The notes under the pieces were generated by a model. The model was not told the DNA's origin. It saw only the letters and a list, made by a program, of their open reading frames with translations, and made no database searches. The translations under genes and the position numbers were made by a program. Positions 11,901-24,100 of a DNA stretch of 64,000 nt are shown here, one piece after another (the first letter of the stretch is position 1; each line of letters begins with the position of its first letter). Location: the NCBI RefSeq assembly GCF_015706575.1, contig NW_024037062.1, positions 5,638,811-5,702,810 of the forward strand, read 5' to 3'. This DNA comes from Patiria miniata (Eukaryota > Echinodermata > Asteroidea > Valvatida > Asterinidae).

Positions 11901-14900
11901 GGCGTTTTGTGTTATTCATGCGAGAATGACTTTCGGAGCCCACTTTTGCGACCCCAAAAAGTCAGGCTGTTCATGCTAGTTGTGATTCCAGCTGTAAAGT
12001 GTTGGCCTTCTGCGGACGTGTAAGAAACCACATTTGTGCATTAGTGCTGTGTGTAATTTTATGAGACACACACACAATGTGTATCGCCCACTGAATGAAA
12101 ACGACAGGAGAAACGTATCATACTCCGTCGTGTCCGATGCAAACAACCGGGGGTTTTCGTCTTTGCTCGGGAACAGTAAGACATTATAGTGGAGCTGCTA
12201 AGCGAAAAATCGTGCACTTTGTGGTAAAAGCATGAAATTTGGCATGTGTGGTCAAAATGGGCTAAAAATCATTTTAAGATCGGGACCCATCCTGGATCTT
12301 GCCCATTTTGGGGGCGGAGCTTGATTTTTCAAAAAAGGGGGTGCAAACAATACAAACTCATGAAAACTGTATTTAACATCAAATTTCCTTGTTTTTTTAC
12401 GCTTTGAAATAAACTTAAACATGAAATAAGACATTCTAGCATTCTAACACCTGTTCATTTTCCACCCATTTTGTGGGCGTGGTCTAAATGGTAAAAGAGG
12501 CGGTATATATTAGCAGTTTGGTTCTAATATGGAAAATGTCATTCAGTTTGGTGGTAAAATTCTGAAAATTGGCATGTCCAATTGAAATGGGCGAACATAA
12601 TTTTTTGAGGTGAACGCATCTTGGATCTTGCCCATTTGGGGGGCGAAGCTTGATTTTTCAAAAAGGGGAGTGCAAAAAAAGAAAACTCAGAAAACTGTAT
12701 TTTACATTCACTTTGTAAATTCTAACATTCTAACGTGTTATTTTCACCCTTTTGCGGGCGTGGCCTAAATATGTAAAGAGGCGGTACATTAGAGCAGCTT
12801 GATTCAAACGAGGGGAAATCATCATTTTTGCTGGTAAAAACACAACTTTTCTATCGGTTAACTATGTTTACCATACACTGTAAAGATAAGTTTAAACGGT
12901 TGCAAGACTAATTGTTGCCCTTTTGTTCACTCACCCTGTATACTTACAATGGCGGCATTTCCTAATTGTGCATGTATTATAAACACTATGGGGATCACAA
13001 GGAGAGGGAGGGGAATTAGGGGCGGCCCAATGAAGGATTTCTTGAAAGTGCTCTTCTAATATGTTTAATATATATATATATATATATATATAGGCATATA
13101 AACATAAAAATGTGCACAGAATATACGTCCATTCAGGCGCGGTTCTAGAACCAATATTTTTTTTTGGGGGGGGGGCTAGCACGGTGGATCCAGAACTTTT
13201 TCAGGGAGGCGTGCTGAAATGTTGACCGGTTATTTTTTCCAGACACTTAGGCCTCCGAAAATCAATAGGTGGGGAGGGGGGGGGGGGGGGGGGTTCATGC
13301 CATATTTTCAATGGGGAACGCCAATAAAATCCTAAAATCATTCACGCTGTATTAACTAATGTACCCTTGTCACAGCTATTTCTTCTTTAGGGGGAGACCG
13401 TTCGCATGTACATCACAATCCTTCTTTATGCTAATGCAATTTTTTTTTTACGGAATTTATTTTGGGGGGGGCTAGACAAAATTTTGGGGGGCTACAGCCC
13501 CCCTAGCTCCCCCCCCCCCCCCCCGGTAGAACCGCACCTGCGTCCATTCCTTGCAGTGTGTACTGTTGGATTTATATTAGATGGATGTTGGGACTTGGGG
13601 GAGTAATGTGTTACTGACTGAAAAGGAGGGAATAATGTTGGGTTTTTTCGAGAAATTACAGTAACTTCTTAAATAATGCGTTAGCAATGTCCAGTTTGCT
13701 GACGTCACGATCCTAAAACCTCACAAAGTCATTATGTTTTTCTATATAATATCTAAGGGTAAGTTTGGTAAAATTTGGATGAATGGTTTTTAAATTAAAA
13801 ATAGTCTAACTTTCTTGGACGTGCTAGGGGGTGCCCTTTCAGGCGTTTGTATGCCCCGCGGCGAAGCCGAAGGGGCATACTGTTTCCGCCTTGTCCTTCC
13901 GTGGGTGGGTGGGTGTGTGAGTTTGTCTTACATTCTCTATGTGGACTTGTGAACAAAAGATGTCCACATAATGCAGGTTGTGTTAATGTATGTGGACTAA
14001 GCCGTGTCCACATAACGTTTTGCCCTTTCTGGAAACAGGTTTAGAGGCATTTTGGGGTTAGGTTTATCCGTAGCAGAATGAAGAGAAACACTATAGGGAA
14101 TCATAGAAAACAAATTGGGTTGAAAGAGTTTTCACAGTTTAAGTAAAGTTATTTTTTGTACCGAGTTTTCTTAACTACACGAAAACAAAGGAATGTCCAC
14201 ACAAGGTATGTAACGTAAACCTGGGTGTGTGTGTGTGTCCGGACAAATCTTGTCAGCGGGATAACTTGAGAAATACTTAAACATATGAACTTCAAATTTG
14301 GTTCGTGTATTGTTCTTGGTAATCCTAAGAAGCCTATTGCATTTGGGACCGAAAGGTCAAGGGTCGATGTCACAGTGGCTGAAACAATAGAAATTTTGTC
14401 AGCGCGATAACTTGAGAAATACTTTACATATGAACTTCAAATTTGGTTTGTGGATTGTCCTTGGCAATCCTAAGAGGCCTTTTGCATTTGGGGCCAAAAG
14501 GTCAAGGGTCAAGGACACAGTGGCTAAAACAAAAGAAATTTTGTCAGCGTGATAACTTGAGATATACTTTACATATGAACTTCAAATTTGGTTTGTGGAT
14601 TGTCCTTGGCAATCCTAAGAAGCCTTTTGCATTTGGGGCCAAAAGGTCAAGGGTCAGGGTCACAGTGGCTAAAACTAAAGAAATTTTGTCAGCGTGATAA
14701 CTTGAGATATACTTTACATGTGAACTTCAAATTTGGTTTGTGGATTGTCCTTGGTAATCCTAAAAAACCTATTGCATTTGGGGCCGAAAGGTCAAGGGTC
14801 AAGGTCACAGTGCCTAAAACAAAAGAAATTTTGTCAGCGCGATAACTTGAGAAATACTTTACATATGAACTTCAAATTTGGTTTGTAGATTGTCCTTGGC

Positions 14901-17900
14901 AATCCTAAGAAGCCTTTTGCATTTGGGGCCAAAAGGTCAAGGGTCAAGTTCACAGTGGCTAAAACAAAAGAAATTTTGTCAGCGCGATAACTTGAGAAAT
15001 ACTTTACATGTGAACTTCAAATTTGGTTTGTGGATCGTTCTTGGTCATAGGCCTATCGCATTGGGGGTCGAAAGGTCAAGGGTCAAGTTCACAGTGGCTA
15101 AAACAATAGAAATCTTGTATTTATTCTGAGATCATAGGGTTTAGGGATTAATTCATGTAAAACCTACACGAACGTGTTTGCTTAATTTTCATTCATACAG
15201 ATGCGAGTAAATGCTTCAAAATTGGAAGTACCAGTAAAAGCAAATGCCATGTTTTATTCATACGAACATGGTATCATTTGTACTTTATGAACTTTGTTAA
15301 TATTAATTTTTCGCGATTAACATATAATAAATGCTGTAGCTTTTGCGCAGAATTATTTGCTTTATAATTTCAAGGTTGCCCCAACCCAGCCTTGTGAATG
15401 ACAAGTGCATATTTGAAATCTGAAGCATTTACTCCTTTATATTCATACGAAACGTACAGATGGGAGTAATGCAAATGCCAGTTTTTATTCATACGAACTA
15501 CCGTATGGTATTATTTGTACTTTTTCGCGATTAACATTAATAAATGCAGTATTTTTTGCTTATAATTTTGTGCTTTTATATTTTCAAGGTAGCCCCAACC
15601 CAACCTTGAAATATGACAAGTAAATATTTAAAATTTGTAGCATTTACTCCTTTTTATTCATAAGAAACGAAGTAAACGCTTATAGTGTAGCAAAAGCTTA
15701 TGGGTAAAAGTTATTATTTTCAGAATTTAGCAAACGGTTTTTAGTAAAAGTGTTTGCTTAATTTTCATTCATACAGATGCGAGTAAATGCTTCAAAATGG
15801 TAGCAAAAGCAAATGCCATGTTTTATTCATACGAACATGGTATCATTTGTACTTTAATAAATGCAGTAATTTTTGCGCAGAAGTATTTTACTTTATAATT
15901 TCAAGGTTGCCCCAACCCAGCCTTGTAAATGACAAGTGCATATTTGAAATCTGAAGCATTTACTCCTTTATATTCATACGAAACGAAGTAAACGATAAAT
16001 AATTTTTTTCTGGTAATGAAACCAAGGATCCTCAAAAGTGCATGCCCCAGGCACTGTAGCTCGCAAACCCCCAAAAAAAAACCGTAGAGAGAAGACAATG
16101 AGAAGAAATTACAGTTTTAGAGGTGGGAGGAAAACCCCAGAAGAATAGTCTGGGGAAAACCCACGGAATCAGGTAGGGACTGAAAACCCAATCCACATGT
16201 AGACCATGGGTGCCGATGCACAGCGCATTGTGCACGTAAACGGCATTGCGTTCGTCGCGTTTGATGCGCTTTTTTTGTATCTGTCCTCCAGCATGTGACC
16301 CTCCCCGGTGCCGCTTTCCGTTTCGGTTATGATAGTTTTATTTTCTGCAAACTTATAAACATGTAAAGCTTTACATTTTGCAGGCCATTTACTCAAGAGC
16401 AAATGGTTTTTAGTAAAAGTGTTTGCTTAATTTTCATTCATACTGATGCGAGTAAATGCTTCGAAAGTGGTAGAAAAAGCAAATGCCATGCTTTATTCAT
16501 ACAAACATATGGTATCATTTGTACTTTATGAACTTTAATAAATGCAGTAGTTTTTGCGCAGAATTATTTTGCTTTATAATTTCAAGGTTGCCCCAACCCA
16601 GCCTTGTAAATGACAAGTGCATATTTGAAATCTGAAGCATTTACTCCTTTTTATTCATACAAAACGAAGAATACGATTATTAGGCCAAAAAAGGCTCTGG
16701 TTTCTGGTATGCGCGCGCGTCGCCATAGCCATGCGCGTCGGCAATGTAAGATGATGTCTTTCAATGTGAGATGATGTCTCAAACCACCAAACTCACTGGT
16801 TCGACTGGAATCCTGCTGCTGCACAATTTTAACGTGTTATTTCTCATAAAGTTTATTTCAAGCATGAAGAACAAAGGAAAATGGATGTTAAATACAGTTT
16901 TTCTGAGTTTTTTATTTTTTGCACTCCCCTTTTTGAAAAATCAAGCTCCGCCCCCCAAAATTGTGCAAGATCCAAGATGTGTTCACCTCTTAAAATTATT
17001 TTCAGCCCATTTTAACTAGACCTGCCAATTTTCAGGATTTTACTACCAAACCGAATAATGTTTTCTATATTAGAACCAAACTGCTAATATATACCACCTC
17101 TTTTGTACATTTAGTCCACGCCTACAAAATGGGTGGAAATTAACTGGTGTTCGAAAGCTAGAATGTTATATTTTATGTTTAAGTTTATTTCAAACCATAG
17201 AAAAACAAGGAAAATGGATGTTAAATACAGTTTTCATGAGTTTGTATTGTTTGCACCCCCTTTAAAAAAAAATCAAGCTCCGCCCCCAAAATGGGCAAGA
17301 TCCAGGATGGGTCCCGATCTTAAAATGAATTCTAGCCCATTGGGACCCCACCTGCCAAATTTCATGCTTTTACCACAAAGTGCACGATTTGGGCCAAAAA
17401 TGGACCTAAGCAGCTCCACTATTAGGTTGGTTTCCTTTAAACCAGATGTTTGAAATAGGGTAAATAAACAATCCAAAACATGACAATTTCGGGGATTTCA
17501 GGACGCAGTGCCCCTTTAACACTATTACAGTCTGGTTTAGCTGCTGCCCAAAGTAATCCTATTCACAAGGCAAGTGGCATGTGTTTGATTGCATGGATAT
17601 TACAACTGAAGAGAGCTGCCATGTACTCAAGAAATGCCAAGATAACACCAGACCAAAGACCTGATCTCATAACACACATGTATATAAGGACAGGCAACGG
17701 CCACCTGCTTCTGATATCTCATTGGTTGCTAAGCGTCTTGGGTGTGTTGCTGCCCTTCAGTTTAATTGGCCTACTTCCCCTGATATAAATAGATATATTT
17801 AAATTAGGTTGATCCCTACATCGATCTGACAATCGATGCACGGGCCACCATGAGATTTAATATGGCCTGTTATGGTATGCCGTTTTGAGTCTGTGTTCAG

Positions 17901-18238
17901 ACTAAGTTAACACTAGCAATCTTCTGATTAGCAAATGAGTGCTTTTAGTTTGATGCTGTATTGTGGCATTCTCATATCGCAATAATTGGCACATCAATGA
18001 ATCGCTACGCTTTCTACGCTTTCATAGATTCACTTCATCTTCTTTCCAGACGTACTATGAATCTGCAGCTAGGACAAAGCAAGACTATGAAGCAGCCATG
18101 GTAGACTGGGAAGCCAAGATGGAAGAACAAGGCAACATGTCTGTTATCCGAAAATACAGACCACGACGGGACAGTGGGCAAGACAAGAAAAGTAATCCAA
18201 GGAGACACATCACAGACGATGAGGAAGCACCATTTTGA
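5654..18238 (+). CDS. TFAM: Mitochondrial transcription factor A, seven coding exons
   Basis: TFAM is a two-HMG-box protein that packages mitochondrial DNA and activates its transcription. Coding exons: 5654-5745, 7873-7991, 8929-8999, 10108-10257, 11188-11280, 11693-11749 and 18050-18238. All junctions are GT-AG and the phases agree, giving 256 aa (human TFAM is 246). Exon 1 gives an Arg-rich, acid-free start (MAAFWPTTRVMLQCCRMGRI) fitting a mitochondrial presequence. HMG box A covers about 44-115 (RPKRPSGTFMIFS, then VVGKMWRELSEDEKE), followed by a charged linker rich in Glu/Lys. HMG box B covers about 148-215 (EKPKRPLTAYSVFL, VSKEWKEMSEEEKTTYYESA), and a basic then acidic tail ends in DDEEAPF. 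The exon 1 to 2 join (AG+A, Arg31) is the least certain step. An AATAAA at 20152 is a possible but distant poly(A) signal. Confidence 0.88.
5877..5918 (+). repeat. Uninterrupted run of 42 G in TFAM intron 1
   Basis: 42 consecutive guanines, then AG and more G-rich sequence. It lies 131 bp after TFAM exon 1. Such a tract can form G-quadruplex structures and is prone to length errors in sequencing, so the exact count is uncertain. Confidence 0.9.
6683..6970 (+). repeat. 23-bp minisatellite in TFAM intron 1
   Basis: About twelve degenerate copies of TAGACCGATCCATTATATGA plus GAA. Units alternate between TGAGAA and TGACAA endings, pointing to a two-unit higher-order pattern. Confidence 0.8.
7204..7745 (-). 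mobile_element. TTAA MITE with palindromic centre, copy 2
   Basis: Same family as 2848-3370 but inverted. TTAA on both ends and a degenerate central palindrome (GGTCGGCCGACC). It ends 127 bp before TFAM exon 2. Confidence 0.8.
8465..8740 (+). repeat. Diverged SINE, family 3
   Basis: Aligns by eye with the 32455-32710 SINE (TTTCCACTGCTGTGACCC, then TTTGGGTTGTCAGTC and TTCTCACATCTAA). The B box is degraded to GTTCAATTCC. It is older than the other copies. It lies in TFAM intron 2. Confidence 0.5.
9390..9610 (+). repeat. tRNA-derived SINE with V/Deu-like core
   Basis: B box GGTTCGAGTCC, then CTTGAGCAAGGCACTTTGTC and CACCCAGGAGTAAATGGGTA, the hallmark order of V/Deu-core SINEs. It lies in TFAM intron 3. 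Confidence 0.7.
12190..12860 (-). repeat. Inverted-repeat arm, left (two tandem units)
   Basis: Two degenerate units containing GATCTTGCCCATTTTGGGGG and TTGATTTTTCAAAAA. The same text appears inverted at 16840-17430, giving a large interrupted palindrome with about 4 kb between the arms. Confidence 0.7.
13067..13092. repeat. (TA)n microsatellite
   Basis: About a dozen TA dinucleotides in TFAM intron 6, just upstream of the hAT-like MITE. Confidence 0.85.
13134..13540. mobile_element. hAT-like MITE with 8-bp target duplication
   Basis: Terminal inverted repeats CAGGYGCGGTTCTA, with G-rich and C-rich subterminal runs. Flanked by an exact 8-bp direct repeat CGTCCATT (13126-13133 and 13541-13548), the target-site length of hAT transposases. 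No coding capacity, 407 bp. Confidence 0.8.
13846..15125 (+). repeat. CCCCG-headed repeat with six tandem units of about 145 bp
   Basis: A head (GCCCCGCGGCGAAGCCGAAG) and a GGGTGGGTGGGTGTGTG stretch are followed by six units starting near TTGTCAGCGCGATAACTTGA at about 14251, 14397, 14541, 14686, 14831 and 14976. Units contain AAAGGTCAAGGGTCAAGGTC. Similar head-plus-tandem repeats are widespread in marine invertebrate genomes. Open frames across it (for example 14443-14697) are by-products of the repeat, not genes. Confidence 0.75.
15168..16670 (+). repeat. AT-rich interspersed units with AGTAAATGCTTCA ends
   Basis: Four related units (about 15190-15440, 15460-15665, 15770-15970, 16440-16650) share GAGTAAATGCTTC, AAGGTTGCCCCAACCCAGCC and AAGCATTTACTCC. 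The start and end words are inverted repeats, so each may be a small MITE. A SINE lies between the last two. Confidence 0.65.
16010..16215 (-). repeat. SINE, family 3, minus strand
   Basis: Contains the family words GGAAAACCCCAGAAGAATA, ATCAGGTAGGGACTGAAAAC and AACCCAATCCACATG in reverse orientation to the copy at 32455. The tRNA-like head is degraded. Confidence 0.6.
16670..16830 (+). mobile_element. Truncated MITE copy with TTAGGCCAAAAAA left end
   Basis: Starts TTAGGCCAAAAAAGGCTC and matches 23516-23700 through CCTGCTGCTGCACAATTTTAA, where it joins the inverted-repeat arm at about 16830. The right end is missing. Confidence 0.6.
16840..17430 (+). repeat. Inverted-repeat arm, right
   Basis: Inverted match to 12190-12860, including AATCAAGCTCCGCCCCCAAA and CAAGATCCAGGATGGGTCCC. 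Confidence 0.7.
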
Positions 18239-21104
18239 AATTCAATTATTATTTGTTATTCAGAACTTGATGACTTCAAAATGAATATCATGACCCTGTT
18301 GCTCAGTACTAAAAGAAGCTTGTTCAGCATAGTTTTGTACAAAAACAAAATCAAGTGGAACTACAAGCAGAGAATGAATATTCATAAGCTGCATTCATGG
18401 TGCTTTTGCAAAGGTGCTACATACTTGAATTATAGGTGCCATGTTTTCACTGACTCAAGTTGATGATTGAATCAGAATTGAACTTTGAGAGAAGAGAAGT
18501 TGTTAAACAATGGTTCTTGCATGTTTTGACAGTGAACATCTCATTGCTGTTAAATCAGCAATCAGCATTTTAGTCAGAGTCCTAGTCTCGAGTCACTTGG
18601 GATGAGTCTGAGTTTCAGTCATGAGTCATTTGGTTCAATTTCAAGTCCGAGTTCTGAATCTCGAGTGCATGTGACTCAAGTCAAGTCTGAGTCTCCAAAA
18701 TTGTGACTCGAGTTGGACTTGAGTCCAAGCCTGGACATGAGTCCGAGTCCTGGACAAAAGTCCGAGTCCTGGACAAAAGTCCGAGCACTCAAGTCCGAGT
18801 GTTGGACTCGAGTCCTACAACACTGCTGTTATTGCCTTTGACTGGGATATCTGACGTAAGGAATTCTTTTCAATAATTCTTTTGGCACCAGAAAATAAGG
18901 ACTATATTGTATCAAGATATAACTACATTCCATCTTATGAATAGATAATGTGGTACCCGCTGCTCTGTACATCAGATTTGAACCAGCCAACTGATGCCGT
19001 TAACTTGGTGGTCGAGTGGTAAGACATCTGCACCAGAAAGCAGGAGGTCGTGGGTTCGAGTCCCATCTGAGTGATTTTTTCCAACTTTCACTCTAGGGGT
19101 AACATACTGAGTGTTTATACGTCGGTGAAGGGCAAAACCTAAATTGATTTTATGTCTGAACATGGGTTATGTCTTCGAACACTTTAGGCAACACAGTCAC
19201 TTGTATCAGTTTTCTTTGGGCAGTGTTCTTTTGAAACCATTCTTATTAAATGTGTCAACTGTCATGAATTATGAGTTGATCTTAAGTCATAGCATCATAT
19301 CAAATTGAAACAGGACAGCCTGATACTTGCTTTCTCAATTCATCATTTCGCAAACGCAACAGCGAATGGGGCCTTGCTATGTTTTTATACATGTATAACG
19401 CATGCTGATCAAGCTATATCCTGTGCTGAAACGTATTCAGTGTAAAATTGTTCTATTACATACATGAAATGGAATCGTTTTTTTTTATGCTTCCGTAAAG
19501 ACGGATTTTGTAATTGGATTCACAGATAAGACTTTGTATAATATATGACATTACATCATGTCATTATGAGATGATGATTCTGAGCAAAAAGTTTGCTATT
19601 TTTTATACAACTAATCTTGTTATTTCTTGACTCCCATACACGTTGTTGAATTGTCAATATTATGCAGCAAGTCTGCAAATCCAACCCAGCGCATATAACG
19701 AACAGCTTTACAAATCGGTTTAAAGATTAAAAAGAAAATTACTCTTTTATGCATACATGTAATATATAACCTGGTTGAAAATACTTGAACCTATTAGATG
19801 CACATTTTTATCATAGAAAGGCTTGAATAGTGCGTGGTTCTTATGGACCTGGCAAAACACGACTTCGCACACGTTAGATTTTACTACAATTGGATATTTC
19901 TTAAAGCAGCAAAACCACGTAATACAATTCCTTAGTTGTGTAACTTGTAGGTATTTGACATGAAAGTGGCATGGCTGTATTACTAATTTATCAATCAAAA
20001 TACCAAAAATAGTACATTTGGTGTCAATGAAAGTAGAGAAAAATTATATTATGCATGCTTTCCAATGGCCCAATTTGCTGGTCATTTGCACTGGAGTTGG
20101 ATGGACAACTTGGTTGCTTAGAGTATTTTTATCTTATGGGATCCGAATGTGAATAAAAGAACAACTTAATGAACGCAGAGAGCACTTGTTTTCTTTAAAT
20201 TTATCCTGTCATTTGAAAGAGTGATACATGGACGGCACAGTCTACATTATACTAATGCGCAGTAGGATATAAAGTGGATCGCATCAGGAAAAACATAGCG
20301 AGTATAGTTGATTGATAACGTTATTGTTGTAGACCTGTACATAATCGACGGAGATTGGATTAGGTTATAATGCCGAAGTCCAAAATGCGGACGCGGAGTC
20401 AGACAGCACGTAAGCAAACAATATTTTCCCGCATCAAAACTAAGTAACATCCTTTTGTCCCCAACTTGACCTCAAATATTTGTTTAAAAAGACATAAAGA
20501 ATACGGCTTTGCCGAAAAAAAATCCAAGTTTTTGATGCCATTATTTCTAGTCCATAAATTCTCAAATCCAGAACAAAATACAGGCATCACCGAAATCGGT
20601 TCAGACGTGTTTAATGATTTTGTTTTTTAACTAATGTGCACACGTGAAAGCTAGTATGTATCTCGCTCCCGTACTTCTACGTTTTGATAGGTGACGTGCT
20701 TCTGGTAACAGTTACGATGATACAGTTTTGCCCCAAGCTGTGCACAGTATAATTATAATGTGTATGGAAGGTTATTTGTTTCAGGCGACCAACCTAGCAT
20801 GCGACAGTCTCGCAACTTTTGACTAGTCGAATGTGATAATTTATCTTGTGTCGAAAAAATATCCCAAATCAGTAGACTGTTTCAAGTCTATCCTTGTCCA
20901 TTATTTCCAGGGACCGTGGTCTAATGGCTTACAACTTCCCCCAAAGCAGGTTCATCCGGGCGTGGGTTATGTACTGTACATGTATGCCTTTCGGTACCAG
21001 TGTGCGTAGATCCGAGTAACCATGCATAGACCAGTACGTGTCACTCTCGACCTTGGGTGACAAACCGACATTTCATATTCTGCAAACGGCAGCTTCCAAG
21101 CAAA
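18239..21104. other. TFAM-GST interval: likely TFAM 3'UTR, a GAGTC-rich tract and a SINE
   Basis: No coding exon is supported. 18585-18830 is a degenerate tandem tract of GAGTC and GTCCGAGTC words with inverted TTGGACTTGAGTCC patches. A family 2 SINE lies at 18990-19147. At 20907 a short GGACCGTGGTCTAATGG stretch resembles a tRNA A-box region without a B box. AATAAA at 20152-20157 could end the TFAM message. Confidence 0.5.
18990..19147 (+). repeat. tRNA-derived SINE, family 2
   Basis: Same unit as 3628-3795: A box TGGTCGAGTGG, B box GGTTCGAGTCC, then GTCGGTGAAGGGCAAAACCT. Confidence 0.65.
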
Positions 21105-24100
21105 ATGTCCAATTACAAGCTGGTCTATTTCGATGGCAGGGGCAGGGCCGAAACCATCCGTTATATTTTCAAACTGGCTGGAGTGAAGTTCGAGGATAAG
21201 CGATATGAGATGAGCGATTGGCCGGCTGTGAAACCAAGTAAGTACGCACTTATTTAGGCCTGCGCTTTTTGCACAGCTAACTGCAGTTGTAATTGACACA
21301 ATCTTCGGCTTGCAATTCCAATCGTTGCTGCTTGACTCTCTGGTGCATGCAGAAACTTTGAAGAACTGAACTCCTTTGAAAAAATGAAATTAAGATCTGA
21401 CATCCAGTGGACGGTATCCAGAAGTAAGAAATGTATCCCCGAAAGGTGGGCGGGGTGCGATTTTAAGCTTTGTCACTTCGGGTGGTCGGTCGGATGGTCG
21501 GTCGGTCGGATGGTCTCTGTCTGTCCCGAAAAATTACCAAACGTATGGTGGGCCATATATGCCATCAACGTCGCAATTTTCGCCAGAGCTTATTGTGCAC
21601 TCGCACTTGTTTTTTAATCGGCTACATGTATCTGGAATTATGGAATTTTAAAATTTCTGTTGGCAGTTTTGATAACTAGATGTATTTTGTCCCATGTAGT
21701 TCACTTCTCTACTCCTTTCGGCCTTTTAAAACCTTGCCAGGCCTCTTCATGGTCCTGTACGGTGTAGCTTTCTTTTCTTATCGGACGTTTGTTAAATTTC
21801 TTGTCGCCTGGATTATTTATTTGTAGGCCTACTTTAATGGGGAATGACACTGTGCATTTCAAATAAATATAAACAAATTAATAAAATGTAACATCAGAAA
21901 CTGCTGGGAACGGGGCTGTACATGTACTTTTTTGTAGATTTGTGTGCGTGTATATGTATTATGAACAGCGCACCAATCGTCGAATGACTTCCCAGCCACC
22001 CCTCCCCACCTCCACCGACCCTTATGAGTTTTCAATGGCCGGCGAAAAAAAATGGGGCAATTATGGGACCAACCTTGAAAATTTTCTTTCTATGCACCGT
22101 ACCTGGGGGGTGTACATAATGGTACCTGTTAGTGTTATGCCGTGTAGGTGGATATTAGGCAATACAATTAATGTGACTAGTGGAGTGAAACGATCGAATG
22201 GCTATATTTCTGACCACTTTAACCAAATCTTTTGATGGAAAAGATGATGGTGCACGCAGTGCCTGCCTTTATTGCAAGGCCACTTAAAAACTTTGGGGTG
22301 TTTTTTTTTTTTTTGGGGGGGGGGGGACACAATGGCACCCGTTGCCCCCCCCCCCCCGATCCGCCCATGGCAATAGATTAGGAACAGGGGGTATCACATC
22401 ATTTTTCTGTGGGGCGTCCTTCAAAAAAGAAAGAAAATTGTCCTAGAGGTCGTAATCGTTAATTTCCAGTAAAAAAGACATTACCGCCTTGCTCCTGAGC
22501 GTCACCGGGTGGCGATTTCTCTGTCCGATTTTGAGTTTTTTTTCCCTATTACATTGCGCGCTTTTGGTGTAGTAGAATCATTCATCTCCATTTTACAGTC
22601 TGTATAAATGGAGATCAATGAGTAAAACCGTGGCGTTCTCCATTGATGGAGACACAATGGCAGACTTTTGAGAAGTTGGTGGCAGCAAACACACCTGTCA
22701 TTTGAAATTGTTTACGTCATGTTTAAGCTAAAGTGCGCATGCTCAATATGACGCAAACAATCGAACATTAAAGGACCGGTGTGTTTGCTACTACTAAAGT
22801 CTCAAAAGTCTCCCATTAAAAAATGGGAGATTAAAAAAAAAAGCTTCCCGGAAGTGTTCCGGAAAAACCAAAAAGCGATGTCTGCTGAATACAACACAAG
22901 ATGTATGCTGAATCATGGTAAATTGGTATAATATTTATATTTTATTATGATTCAGCATACATTGATTTTGTTTGCTACGCTTATGCCTTGAACCTGTTAC
23001 TCAATGCACTGTAATGGCTGGTGATCCGAAGCGTACATTCATAGGCAGCCGAGGCCTAGGCCTACACTAAACAGAAAACCGTTTCCCCATTTTGTTAAAG
23101 TAGACTCAAAACTAAGTTGAATATATGGGTTATTCGTTCGTCATAGCCCACGTGAAATAATTTTAAAAAGCACTTTTTAATGCAAGTGATTATTGACAAT
23201 GTGAAAGCGATGGGAAAATACAGAATAAATGGGAGACAGTAAGGGGTCATCCATAATCATCAACGTTGTCAAAAGCGTAACAAACGGCAAACGTACACTC
23301 GGGGAGGGGGTAAGTGGGTACAGCCTACGCTTTTAAAATTTCGGTCAATATTCGGTCCAGTATTATTTTGTAACAGGCTTTCAGAAGATCTTTCATAAGC
23401 CCCCACGCCTGAACTTTGCGAACACCGGCAGCTCGTGATTCATGGGTGCAGCCATACTTATTTGTTATTCAGCTCCTTGCATGCTACACGCCGGTGACAA
23501 AGATAGTTAGGCTAAGGCCAAAAAAAAAAAGTCTCCGGTTTCTGGTATGGGATATGCGCGCGCGTCGCCGTAGCCATGCGCGTCGGCGAAATGAAAACTT
23601 TTTTTATTCAATGTCTCAAAACCGCCAAACTCACTGGTTTGACTGGAATCCTGCTGCTGCACAATTTTAAAGACATTTAAAGAAAAGTTTTTTTGGCCTA
23701 ATGCAGCCCTTTTCAGTCGCCACTTTTAATAATAATTATAATTATAATAATACTTATAAATTGGGAGATTAAATCATCCTTACCCGCAGCTGGTATGCTG
23801 AATTGCGAAGGACGCGGCTACAATGTGGTCGGGCCGCTGGAATGTACATGTATAAGGCGCCTATGGCTGCCGGCCACATCGACCCATTATAATTTATGAC
23901 CACGGAGCACAGCCTGAGATCGAAAATGTTTGATTTTACTGGAGGGAGGAAAACCGGAGCGCCCGGAGAAAAACCCTCGCACACTCAACCTCGTACCCAG
24001 GGTGTCGAGCAGTACGCGCCCACCACTACCTGCTCTCTCACCCTGGTATTGGATCATTTGCATGTGCAAGATTTTTGCACACGTATGCAAATGAGGAACA

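Larger units (their letters stand above)
11794..17519. mobile_element. Composite TTAA-bounded repeat block filling TFAM intron 6
   Basis: The left end is TTAAAGGGACACTG (11794). The right end, inverted, is TTAAAGGGGCACTG (17519). Inside are inverted copies of a unit of about 300 bp (12190-12860 against 16840-17430), a hAT-like MITE, a 145-bp tandem array and four copies of an AT-rich unit. The block takes up about 5.7 of 6.3 kb of the intron. Whether it ever moved as one element is uncertain. Confidence 0.45.

Noticed and set aside
14443..15129. Series of repeated frames with GLWIVLGNPKKP
   Set aside because: These follow the 145-bp tandem DNA repeat; the unit is not a multiple of three, so no continuous protein could be encoded.
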